Shown piece after piece: positions 1 to 6,095 of a DNA stretch of 11,901 nt. The notes beneath the pieces are model-generated. The model had not been told where the DNA came from and ran no database searches. It was given only the letters and a program-made list of their open reading frames with translations. The stretch lies in assembly GCA_035708085.1 (NCBI GenBank), contig DASSTE010000030.1, forward strand, positions 1 to 11,901, read 5' to 3'. Both the position numbers and the translations under genes were made by a program. This DNA comes from DASSBR01 sp035708085 (lineage in GTDB: Bacteria; Pseudomonadota; Gammaproteobacteria; Natronospirales; DASSBR01). Position 1 is the stretch's first letter; every line of letters starts with the position of its first letter.

Positions 1-352
1 CGGCATCGCGCTTCGAAAACCGCGCCACCTCGCGCTGATCGGCCTGCGCTTCGCCGGTCAGCGTCAGCGCACGGCCATCCGCGAGCGGCAGAAAGTTGTT
101 CGCCCGCCGCGGCACGATGCGCAGGCCGTGCTCGGCGAGCCGCAGGTCGCGAATGACTTTCGGATTCAACAGGCTGACGGTGTAGCTCGCGACGGAGTTG
201 CGAAACCCCGGGTAAAACTCTTCGGTGACCGCCGCGCCGCCGACCACCGGCCGACGCTCGAACACCGCCACCTTGAGCCCCGTGCGCGCGAGGTAGCACG
301 CACATGTCAGGCCGTTGTGGCCACCGCCGATGATGATGACGTCGTAGTTCAT
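1..352 (-). CDS. FAD-dependent oxidoreductase, phytoene-desaturase/PYROXD2-like (5' part, truncated by window edge)
   Basis: Reading the minus strand from an ATG at 352 gives MNYDVIIIGGGHNGLTCACY and about 117 codons open to the window edge. The start is a textbook FAD-binding Rossmann motif: a hydrophobic strand, GGGHNG at residues 9-14, and an acidic end of strand 2 in VFERR, followed by the GG of RPVVGGAAVTEE. The later FYPGFRNSVASYTVSLLNP matches the family of NAD(P)/FAD-dependent oxidoreductases related to CrtI phytoene desaturases and PYROXD2; this is family knowledge. The substrate cannot be told and the C-terminal part is outside the window. An in-frame ATG lies two codons upstream (358), but the AGGA at the right distance favours 352. 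It is divergent from the TonB-dependent receptor with 74 bp between the starts, so the two could share a control region (inference). Confidence 0.85.
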   Translation of the reverse strand, partial: MNYDVIIIGGGHNGLTCACYLARTGLKVAVFERRPVVGGAAVTEEFYPGFRNSVASYTVSLLNPKVIRDLRLAEHGLRIVPRRANNFLPLADGRALTLTGEAQADQREVARFSKRDA

Positions 353-426
353 GGGCATCCTGAACTTTTGGTAATCTTCACCGCCTAAACAACGGCGGCG
401 GGTTTGCCAACAAAAGGAACGTTAAG

Positions 427-3276
427 TTGCATTATACAAACAGACTTCGCCGCACCTGCGGCGTCAGCCTGACGGCCGGTCTGATGATCGCCGGCCTCGC
501 CCATGCGACCACGCCGAATGCCACCGAACCGGCGGCGCAGGTGGGCCACCTGACCGTGATCGGCACGCCACTGCAGCCGCTCCCTGCCGACGATGCGACG
601 CCAGTATTGAACATCGACCAGGCCGAGATTAAAGCGACCGGGCTCAAGTCCGTCGGTGAAATTTTGCAGCGCCTGACGATCGCCGGCTCCGCACCCAACG
701 CAACGTTCAATTTCAATTCGACCGGCGAAACCAACGTTGATCTCCGCAATCTCGGCAGCCAGCGCGTGCTGGTGCTGGTCAACGGCCGCCGCTGGGTGAC
801 CGGGCTCGACGGCAATGTCGATCTGAACACGATTCCGCTGGCGATGATCGACCACATCGAAATCTACAAAGGCGGTCACGCCGCGCGCTTCGGCTCCGGC
901 GCGATCACCGGCGTCATCAACCTGGTGACCCGCAAAAACTTTTCCGGCGCAGAGGCGAACGCCTACTACGGCGAATACATCGAAGGCAGCCATCGCGACG
1001 GGCGCACGCAATCCTACAGCTTCACGCTTGGCGCGAGCACCGACCGCGCCAACGTAGTGCTGAACGCGTCGTACTTCGACCGCGAACCGATCTTCGGCGG
1101 CGACCGCGCAATCTCGTCGCTGCCCCGCTTCGGCACCGGCACCACGCGCGGCAGCTCGACCACGCCGCAAGGCCGTTTCATCATCCACGACCCGAATACC
1201 GGCGACCGGCTTGACCTGACCGTCAAACAGGGCCAGCCCGGCACCAATCCCGGTGATTTCCGGCCGTTCAACACGCTGACCGACCGCTACAACTTCGCAC
1301 CGGTCAACTACTTGCTGACCCCATCGGAGCGCAGCGGCCTGTACGTGCAGGGACTGTACCAGATCGCGCCCGAGGTAGTGTTTCATGCCGATGCAGTGTT
1401 CAACCGGCGCAAGTCCGAACAGCGCGACGGGCCGTCGGAAATCGGGATCGGCGCGAACACCGCTTTCCCGCTGTCGATTGCCGCGTCCAATCCGTACAAC
1501 CCGTTCGGCTACGACCTGACCGCGACCGGCCCGAGCCCAACGCTGCTGTTGCTGACGCGCCAGGTCACCGAAACCGGGCCGCGGTTTTTTAACGAAAACG
1601 TCGACACCTACCAGTTCAGCGGCGGGTTCTCGGGCACCTTCGGCGCTGCCGCCAACGCAATCGGCTGGGACGTAAGCTACCTCTACAACCATAACGAGAT
1701 GGGCGTGCTGGCGCAGAACCTGCTCAACGTCGCCCGTATCCGCAACGCCCTCGGCCCGGCGGACCGGTGCGGTCCCGGATCTATGCATCCCGACTGCGTG
1801 CCGCTCAACCTGTTCGGCGGCCAGTATCACGGCGGCACGATCACGCCTGCGATGCTCGATTACATCACCTACACCGGGCAGCGCCAGGTCAACAGTTCGC
1901 TTCACGATTACACCGCCCGCGTGGGCGGCCCGATCGTGAACTTGCCGGCGGGTCCGCTCGCGTTTACCGTCGGCTATGAGCATCGCGCCGAGCGCGGCCA
2001 GGACATGCCCGATCCGATCAGCGCCGCCGGCAACTCGTTCGGCGATTTCGAGTCGCCGGCCGCCGGTGGCTTCGATGTCGGTGCGGAGTTCGCCAGCCTG
2101 AGCGTTCCGCTGCTGGCCGATCTGCCGGGTGCGCAACAACTCGCTGTTTCGCTCGAAGCACGCCATGCCAGGTTCGACACCTTCGGCAGCGTCGACGCCG
2201 ACCGCGCCGGCCTGCGATGGCGGCCGAGCGAGGACTGGCTGGTGCGCGCGCACTGGTCGAAGGATTTCCGCGCGCCGACCATTCGCGAGATGTTCGGCGG
2301 CTCGGGTATCGGGGCACCGATGCTCACGGATCCGTGCAGCAACTATAGAGCCGCAGGAGCGGCCGCTGCGGCCTGCGCGGCCGCCGGCGTGCCTTCAGGT
2401 TACACGCAACAGCCGGCACAGCAGGTACGCACCGTCAGCGGCGCGAATCCGGACCTGAACCCGGAAACCTCAACCTCGCGTGGCATCGGATTCGTGTTCG
2501 CGCCGACATGGCTCGACACGCTGCAAATCAGCGTCGATTACTGGAAGATCGAAGTAGACGATGCGATTACGCAACTCGACCCGCAGCAGATCCTGAACGG
2601 CTGCTACGTCGGCGGCGTGGCCGGCTACTGCGCCCAAATCGACCGCGCCGCGAGCGGCGTCATTACCAGCATCGACAACCGGATGACCAACGCCGGCAAT
2701 GTGCTGACGTCGGGTTTCGACACCGACGTCGCCTACACCTTCCCGGCCACCGGCTGGGGCCGGTTCGGCCTCGACTGGCGCACGACGTGGCTGCGCGAGT
2801 TCAAGGAAACGCTGACGCACTACTCGACGAGCGGCGCACAGCCGATCGTGACACGCCGCGCGGGGCAGGAATTCGGTCGCATCGGCGGCTTCCCGCGCGT
2901 GCGTTCAAACCTCGATCTCAACTGGCATTTGGGCACGTGGTCGGCGGATCTGCTGGTGCGCTACATCAGCGACATGAGCGAAACCTGCAGCGACTCGTTC
3001 GACGGCACGCCGCTGAGCTTCACCAGCCTGGGACTGTGCTCGTATCCGAATATGAGCGACCAGAGCCTGTCTCGCAACAAGCTGGGCGCAACGGCGTATT
3101 TCGATGTTCGGGTGGGCTATGACTTCAAGGCTATCGACACGACGCTGTCGTTCGGCATTCGCAATCTGTTCGATCGTCAGCCGCCGGTGTCGATGACCGC
3201 GAGCGGGAGCTTCGAGCACACGATTTATCCTGTGCCGGGGCGGTTTCCGTACGTTAGCGTTGAAGCTCGGTTTTAG
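427..3276 (+). CDS. TonB-dependent outer-membrane receptor
   Basis: This 949-residue protein imports a large or scarce ligand (siderophore, vitamin, sugar or peptide; not identifiable here) across the outer membrane using TonB/ExbBD energy. The start is TTG at 427, supported by AAGGAA at 414-419 with 7 nt spacing; the first in-frame ATG would remove most of the signal peptide. Residues 1-27 form a Sec signal peptide ending AHA. A TonB-box-like stretch HLTVIGT lies at 41-47. The plug domain spans about 55-170 (VDLRNLGSQRVLVLVNGRR, IDHIEIYKGGHAARFGSGAI, GVINLVTRK). The rest is the beta-barrel, with the usual WSKDFRAPTIREMF (610-623), GANPDLNPETS (672-682), a late NLFDR and a terminal aromatic residue (EARF). 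Eight cysteines fall in four close pairs in predicted loops: 448/457, 637/650, 726/735 and 854/871. The length is typical of the large Xanthomonadales/Sphingomonadales-type receptors. No Fur-box-like operator was recognised upstream. Confidence 0.95.
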   Translation: MHYTNRLRRTCGVSLTAGLMIAGLAHATTPNATEPAAQVGHLTVIGTPLQPLPADDATPVLNIDQAEIKATGLKSVGEILQRLTIAGSAPNATFNFNSTGETNVDLRNLGSQRVLVLVNGRRWVTGLDGNVDLNTIPLAMIDHIEIYKGGHAARFGSGAITGVINLVTRKNFSGAEANAYYGEYIEGSHRDGRTQSYSFTLGASTDRANVVLNASYFDREPIFGGDRAISSLPRFGTGTTRGSSTTPQGRFIIHDPNTGDRLDLTVKQGQPGTNPGDFRPFNTLTDRYNFAPVNYLLTPSERSGLYVQGLYQIAPEVVFHADAVFNRRKSEQRDGPSEIGIGANTAFPLSIAASNPYNPFGYDLTATGPSPTLLLLTRQVTETGPRFFNENVDTYQFSGGFSGTFGAAANAIGWDVSYLYNHNEMGVLAQNLLNVARIRNALGPADRCGPGSMHPDCVPLNLFGGQYHGGTITPAMLDYITYTGQRQVNSSLHDYTARVGGPIVNLPAGPLAFTVGYEHRAERGQDMPDPISAAGNSFGDFESPAAGGFDVGAEFASLSVPLLADLPGAQQLAVSLEARHARFDTFGSVDADRAGLRWRPSEDWLVRAHWSKDFRAPTIREMFGGSGIGAPMLTDPCSNYRAAGAAAAACAAAGVPSGYTQQPAQQVRTVSGANPDLNPETSTSRGIGFVFAPTWLDTLQISVDYWKIEVDDAITQLDPQQILNGCYVGGVAGYCAQIDRAASGVITSIDNRMTNAGNVLTSGFDTDVAYTFPATGWGRFGLDWRTTWLREFKETLTHYSTSGAQPIVTRRAGQEFGRIGGFPRVRSNLDLNWHLGTWSADLLVRYISDMSETCSDSFDGTPLSFTSLGLCSYPNMSDQSLSRNKLGATAYFDVRVGYDFKAIDTTLSFGIRNLFDRQPPVSMTASGSFEHTIYPVPGRFPYVSVEARF

Positions 3277-3818
3277 CTAGAGTTTTTGTGCCGCCGATAA
3301 ACGCCTACCAACTCGGCCATACCGAGTTCATGCCCCTGCATCGCCTGCAAAAGCTCAGCCTTCGTCATATGCCCCTGCGCCGGCAGGCGCGTATCCAGCG
3401 CATACAGCTTGAAATGATAGTGATGCGCGCCCGATGGCGGACACATGCCGGTGTAGGCCGCGTCGCCGCGGCTGTTCACGCCGAAACGCGGCATCCCCGA
3501 TTTCGGGTCCACGCCGGCGCCCAGATGCGTAGTGGACACCGGCAGGTTATAGAGCACCCAGTGGACAAAAGTGCCGCGCGGTGCGTCGGGATCGTCGACA
3601 ATCAACGCCAGGCTCCGCGTGCCTCCGGGGACGCCTTGCCATGCAAGCGGCGGCGACGAGCCGCGGCCGTCGCAGGTGTAGCGGACCGGAATGGTGCCGC
3701 CGGCGCTAAAGGCCGGCGACGTCAAACGAAAACCGCCGGCCGCGAGGGCCGCGCCGGCGGTCAGCAGAAGCATCGCGGCCGCGCATGACGACGCGACGGC
3801 CGCAAGTTCAACTTTCAT
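3273..3818 (-). CDS. Secreted YbhB/YbcL-type PEBP (Raf kinase inhibitor-like) family protein
   Basis: A 181-residue protein with a Sec signal peptide (residues 1 to about 26, hydrophobic core AAAMLLLTAGAALA). It then carries the phosphatidylethanolamine-binding-protein fold signatures: DDPDAP at 75-80, HWVLYNLP from H86, and PPSGAHHYHFKLYALD at 127-142. These line the anion/phospholipid head-group pocket in the family. The bacterial role of YbhB-like proteins is poorly defined; periplasmic location is inferred from the signal peptide. The ATG at 3818 is preceded by GGAG at a suitable distance. It starts 36 bp after the skp stop on the same strand, so co-transcription is likely. Its TAA overlaps the TAG of the convergent receptor gene by 3 bp within TTAG at 3273-3276. 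The length is normal for a YbhB with a leader peptide. Confidence 0.93.
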   Translation of the reverse strand: MKVELAAVASSCAAAMLLLTAGAALAAGGFRLTSPAFSAGGTIPVRYTCDGRGSSPPLAWQGVPGGTRSLALIVDDPDAPRGTFVHWVLYNLPVSTTHLGAGVDPKSGMPRFGVNSRGDAAYTGMCPPSGAHHYHFKLYALDTRLPAQGHMTKAELLQAMQGHELGMAELVGVYRRHKNSS

Positions 3819-3854
3819 GGCGACATCTCCATATGTTGCCCGCTGCTTTCCAGA

Positions 3855-4385
3855 TTACTTCTCGCCTTCGAACTCGTCCAATGCCTTGACCATCTCGTCA
3901 TTGAGATCGTAGGTGGCAGAGGCAAATGCCACGGCGTCGGTAGTGCGGTTCAGGATCAGTGTATAGCCGTGCTTCTTGGCATACTGGGCCAGCACCTTTT
4001 TCAGGTCATTAATGATCGGCTGAAGAAGATCCGACCGCCGTTTTTCGACTTCGCTCTGGCTCTGCTGGATGTGCTGCTGGAAGGCACCGGCAGATTGCTG
4101 AAATGCCGCGACTTTTTTCTTGAACGCGTCGCTCTTCTTGTCCTTGGCTCCCTGCAGGTCCGCCTTGGTCGCCTCGAGCTTGGCTTTTTCCTTGTCGAGC
4201 GACGCCTTCTTCTTGTTGTAAAGCGCCTGCAAGGCGTCATGAGCCGCCTGGCCGCGCTTGGAATGAGAGACGATGTAGTTCACGTCGATGACGCCGATCT
4301 TCGGCGTTGTCGCAGCTGCGGCCGCGCCGCTGGCAAAAAGTGCTGCGGCGGCGAACAGACCAATCAAAAACTTGTAACGTTGCAT
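3855..4385 (-). CDS. skp: OmpH/Skp-family periplasmic chaperone
   Basis: A 176-residue protein. Skp forms a trimer in the periplasm that holds unfolded outer-membrane proteins on their way from Sec to the BAM complex (family knowledge). A signal peptide covers residues 1 to about 25 (FLIGLFAAAALFASGAAAA). The conserved IGVIDVNYIVSHS at 30-42 begins the first strand. A long lysine-rich coiled coil spans about 45-130 (NKKKASLDKEKAKLEATKADL), and the C-terminal strand region KKHGYTLILNRT returns to the trimer body. Skp is usually found beside bamA and lpxD; here it instead sits upstream of a PEBP gene, which suggests a second or relocated OmpH-like copy. The ATG at 4385 has only a weak AGG upstream. 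A promoter and a terminator-like hairpin lie in its leader and are listed separately. Confidence 0.9.
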   Translation of the reverse strand: MQRYKFLIGLFAAAALFASGAAAAATTPKIGVIDVNYIVSHSKRGQAAHDALQALYNKKKASLDKEKAKLEATKADLQGAKDKKSDAFKKKVAAFQQSAGAFQQHIQQSQSEVEKRRSDLLQPIINDLKKVLAQYAKKHGYTLILNRTTDAVAFASATYDLNDEMVKALDEFEGEK

Positions 4386-4405
4386 GAACCGTACCTGTCA
4401 GTTGT

Positions 4406-4431
4406 AAACAAAAGGCGGCAAGCTGGCCGCC
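4406..4431 (-). terminator. Terminator-like hairpin in the skp leader (possible attenuator or sRNA end)
   Basis: On the minus strand GGCGGC (4431-4426), a 6-nt loop and GCCGCC (4419-4414) form a perfect 6-bp GC stem followed at once by TTTTGTTT (4413-4406). This has the form of an intrinsic terminator, yet it lies downstream of the likely skp promoters and 20 nt before the skp start codon. No gene ends here, so it is either an attenuator, the 3' end of a small RNA, or a leader stem-loop that stabilises the mRNA. Confidence 0.55.
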
Positions 4432-4438
4432 GGGCGCT

Positions 4439-4467
4439 AGTATAACGTGCGCGCGCGCGTATTCCAG
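4439..4467 (-). promoter_or_regulatory. Possible second skp promoter (-10 TATACT)
   Basis: On the minus strand TATACT at 4444-4439 matches the sigma70 -10 at 5 of 6 positions. The hexamer 17 bp upstream, CTGGAA (4467-4462), matches TTGACA only weakly. Almost all of the spacer is an alternating purine-pyrimidine tract. If used, transcription would start near 4432, exactly at the foot of the leader hairpin. Confidence 0.35.
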
Positions 4468-4495
4468 CCATTTTGCGCGTGTCGCGCCGAGCGCC

Positions 4496-4524
4496 TTTAT
4501 ACACAATGCCGCGAGCCGTGTAAA
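4496..4524 (-). promoter_or_regulatory. Sigma70-type promoter reading towards skp
   Basis: On the minus strand TTTACA (4524-4519) is followed after exactly 17 bp by TATAAA (4501-4496), each one base off consensus. The predicted start is near 4489, giving a leader of about 104 nt before the skp ATG. The -10 overlaps a perfect DnaA box (TTATACACA, 4497-4505, plus strand), so DnaA binding there would block this promoter (inference). Confidence 0.6.
4497..4505 (+). promoter_or_regulatory. DnaA box TTATACACA
   Basis: A perfect match to the DnaA-binding consensus TTATNCACA. It lies over the -10 element of the promoter that reads towards skp. Confidence 0.5.
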
Positions 4525-4688
4525 AAACCCGCCGCAATGCTGGCCCCGGTCACCGGTGGAACAGCCGGAGCATCCGCTAAGCCGTTGAAAAACAGGACGT
4601 TACCTGAGCTGGCCAAGTTTTGACCGATTTAAAGAGAAGCCGCTGACGATGCGCCTTCGACGATGGCCGACGAGCTTCGTCCACAGAG

Positions 4689-4711
4689 TTATCCACAAAA
4701 TTTGTGGATAA
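4689..4711. promoter_or_regulatory. Inverted pair of perfect DnaA boxes (23-bp dyad)
   Basis: TTATCCACA (4689-4697, plus) and its exact reverse complement TGTGGATAA (4703-4711) are joined by AAATT. The symmetry runs through the linker: 11-bp arms TTATCCACAAA and TTTGTGGATAA around a single central A at 4700. TTATCCACA is the high-affinity DnaA box. A weaker 7-of-9 match, TCGTCCACA, lies just upstream at 4677-4685. The dyad is 160 bp upstream of the rpmE promoter and about 165 bp from the skp promoter. Confidence 0.65.
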
Positions 4712-4870
4712 GCCGGATTCACTTGGCGTTACAGTCGCTTAGGCGCAACTCGTAACATTCTGCCTCACCGATACCCGCTAAGCCGGCGCGAACTGTTAAA
4801 AATCGTTGCCGACAGCCGGTTTCCTGGACCCGACGAACGGTCACGACCCTGCGGCGGAGCGGTTCAACCA

Positions 4871-4900
4871 TTGCCTCGCAGGCCGGAGGCGCACTATAAT
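4871..4900 (+). promoter_or_regulatory. rpmE promoter
   Basis: TTGCCT at 4871-4876 and a perfect TATAAT at 4895-4900, separated by 18 bp, form a good sigma70-type promoter. The start would be near 4907, giving a leader of about 38 nt before the L31 start codon. Confidence 0.7.
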
Positions 4901-4944
4901 GCGTGGTTCCATCGCATCAGGCGAACCCAGATTCAGAGGCAACG

Positions 4945-5142
4945 ATGAAACCCGACATTCATCCCGAATACAAAGAGGTCACCGTGACCTGTAGTTGCGG
5001 CGATTCCTTCAAGACCCGCTCGACGGCGGGTCACGACCTGCACGTCGAAGTCTGCTCGCAGTGCCACCCGTTCTTTACCGGCAAGCAGAAGATCGTCGAC
5101 ACGGCGGGCCGCGTGGACAAGTTCCGCCGCAAGTACGGTTAA
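4945..5142 (+). CDS. rpmE: 50S ribosomal protein L31, zinc-binding form
   Basis: A 65-residue protein, MKPDIHPEYKEVTVTCSCGD at the start and VDKFRRKYG at the end, the standard sequence and length of L31 in the large ribosomal subunit. Four cysteines (C16, C18, C37, C40, the latter two as CSQC) form the zinc site that marks the C+ type, which cells can replace by a zinc-free paralogue under zinc limitation (family knowledge). The start is ATG 4945 with AGAGG at 4935-4939. An in-frame ATG at 4903 would add 14 residues foreign to L31 and lies at the transcription start, so it is not used. The gene has its own promoter and an intrinsic terminator at 5170-5197. Confidence 0.98.
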   Translation: MKPDIHPEYKEVTVTCSCGDSFKTRSTAGHDLHVEVCSQCHPFFTGKQKIVDTAGRVDKFRRKYG

Positions 5143-5153
5143 GGCGCCACTGG

Positions 5154-5963
5154 GTGCTGACCCAACCGGAAAAGGGCGCGCTGTGGCGCCCTTTTTTGTG
5201 CGCAGTAGCGGCGCTGGCTGCCGCGATTGCGCCGCGTGCCGCCTCGGCCGCCGATTGCGCGCCGATCGGCGTACGCCACGCCGCGCACGTGCGCTACGTC
5301 ATCGACGGCGACACGGTGATCCTCGACAGCGGTCGGCACATTCGTGTCGTCGGGCTGAATGCGCCGGAGATCGGCCATGACGGGGCGCCGGACCAGCCGT
5401 TCGCCCGTGCCGCGCGCAACCGGCTGATCGCCCTGCTCGCCAGCACGCACGACCGCATCACGTGGAGCACGGCGCCCGACCGCCGCGACCATTACGGCCG
5501 CACGCTCGCGCATATCTATATCCATGGCCGCGACGCGGCACGGCTGCTGCTCAGGGCCGGGCTGGCCGCGGTCATCGCGATCCCGCCCAATGTTCGCCGC
5601 AGCGCCTGCTACGCCGCCGCCGAACGGGCGGCGCGCGTGGTGCATCGCGGTCTCTGGGCGCGCGCCGCCGGCGTGGTGCACGGCGGAAATGTCGCGGCCG
5701 ATGGCTTCCAGATTGTGCGCGACCAGGTCGCGCGTGTTTCCGTCAAGCGCGCCGGCACGTTGCTGACGCTGGCCGGCGGGCTCGATATCTGGATACCCGC
5801 CGCTGATCGACATTACTTCCGGCGCCCGCCAAAGCGCCTGGAAGGGCGGCAGGTGCTGGTGCGCGGGTGGCTGCACGACTATCACGGCCGCCCCGAGATC
5901 ACCGTGCGCCATCCGGCCGTGCTGACGGCGCTCGACAACGCGACACCTGCATCCGGTTACTGA
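5154..5963 (+). CDS. Secreted thermonuclease (SNase-like) family protein with C-terminal OB-like domain
   Basis: From GTG 5154 the product is 269 residues. It has a signal peptide (core FLCAVAALAAAIA, cleavage after APRAASA near residue 32), then a staphylococcal-nuclease-like domain at about 45-175: DGDT (51-54), IRVVGLNAPE (63-72) and DHYGRTLAHIYI (112-123). R64, E72 and R116 correspond to catalytic R35, E43 and R87 of S. aureus nuclease. The D40 calcium ligand position is N69, as in many bacterial relatives. Residues 185-260 (GTLLTLAGGLDIWIP, LEGRQVLVRGWLHDYHGRPE) resemble the OB-fold tail of related proteins. Expected activity is periplasmic or extracellular nucleic-acid cleavage. The start is uncertain: GTG 5154 has AAGG at 5141-5144, while TTG 5196 would begin just before the hydrophobic core. 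The open frame runs further upstream inside rpmE, but that part is out-of-frame L31 code. It begins 11 bp after rpmE, with the rpmE terminator inside its first codons. Confidence 0.85.
   Translation: MLTQPEKGALWRPFLCAVAALAAAIAPRAASAADCAPIGVRHAAHVRYVIDGDTVILDSGRHIRVVGLNAPEIGHDGAPDQPFARAARNRLIALLASTHDRITWSTAPDRRDHYGRTLAHIYIHGRDAARLLLRAGLAAVIAIPPNVRRSACYAAAERAARVVHRGLWARAAGVVHGGNVAADGFQIVRDQVARVSVKRAGTLLTLAGGLDIWIPAADRHYFRRPPKRLEGRQVLVRGWLHDYHGRPEITVRHPAVLTALDNATPASGY
5170..5197 (+). terminator. rpmE intrinsic terminator (inside the nuclease start region)
   Basis: GGGCGC (5174-5179), loop GCTGTG, GCGCCC (5186-5191), then six T; the preceding AAAA can extend the stem into the T tract. A strong factor-independent terminator 28 bp after the rpmE stop. 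It overlaps the likely signal-peptide codons of the downstream nuclease gene. Confidence 0.85.
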
Positions 5964-5970
5964 ATTACCT

Positions 5971-5976
5971 TATAAT
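5971..5976 (+). promoter_or_regulatory. Candidate gltA promoter -10
   Basis: A perfect TATAAT lies 8 bp after the nuclease stop codon. No good -35 is seen 16-18 bp upstream (around 5947-5954), so strength or activator dependence is open. A start near 5983 would give a leader of about 150 nt, with stem-loops at 5990-6006, 6038-6053 and 6079-6095. Confidence 0.45.
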
Positions 5977-5989
5977 TCCGGCTTGGCTT

Positions 5990-6095
5990 GCGCGCGCTTC
6001 GCGTGCGCCGTCCCGACCACCCCGGTTTTTCGACACGGCCTCTCGCGAGAGGCTCCGGCGTTCGCCCGCTTGCCTTATCCAGCTTCCTGAGCTGG
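5990..6095 (+). promoter_or_regulatory. Structured gltA 5' leader with three stem-loops
   Basis: Three successive hairpins can be drawn: GCGCGC/GCGTGC (5990-5995 with 6001-6006, one G-U pair), a perfect 16-bp palindrome GCCTCTCGCGAGAGGC (6038-6053), and CCAGCT/AGCTGG with a 5-nt loop (6079-6095). None is followed by a T run, so they are not terminators. I recognise no known riboswitch class. Confidence 0.4.

Larger units (their letters stand above)
4386..4944. other. 559-bp gene-free regulatory region between skp and rpmE
   Basis: I find no credible gene, tRNA or known riboswitch in this stretch. Short open frames lack a ribosome-binding site or overlap rpmE in a non-coding frame. What it does hold: the skp promoters and leader hairpin (4406-4524), three perfect DnaA boxes (4497-4505, 4689-4697, 4703-4711), three copies of TAAGCCG (4578-4584, 4709-4715, 4779-4785), two of them within the 11-bp repeat CCGCTAAGCCG, and the rpmE promoter (4871-4900). 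At 559 bp it is long for a spacer between two divergent housekeeping genes in a compact genome. Confidence 0.8.

Noticed and set aside
385..2253. 622-codon open frame on the minus strand opposite the TonB-dependent receptor
   Set aside because: Its translation is low-complexity (Arg/Val/Ala/Gly-rich) with no domain, and it lies exactly antisense to a clear receptor gene. Long antisense frames are expected in GC-rich genes with strong third-position bias.
2345..2390. Alanine-rich, GCGGCC-repeat stretch in the receptor gene
   Set aside because: It stays in frame and encodes a short alanine-rich loop between two cysteines; a local GC-rich codon run, not a separate element.
3261..3296. Possible terminator hairpin AGCT-loop-AGCT followed by TTTTT at the receptor/PEBP junction
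   Set aside because: The stem is only 4 bp and is separated from the T run by AGAG; too weak to call.
4439..4467. Possible sigma-E promoter for skp
   Set aside because: Skp genes are often under envelope-stress control, but the GGAATA on the minus strand is not followed by a TCAAA/TCTGA-like -10; the sequence fits sigma70 better.
4855..4880. GCGGTTCAACC resembling a tRNA T-loop
   Set aside because: The flanking bases do not pair as a T-stem and no anticodon or acceptor arm fits upstream.
4806..4994. 62-codon plus-strand frame just upstream of and overlapping rpmE
   Set aside because: It begins before the rpmE promoter, lacks a Shine-Dalgarno sequence and runs out of frame through L31.
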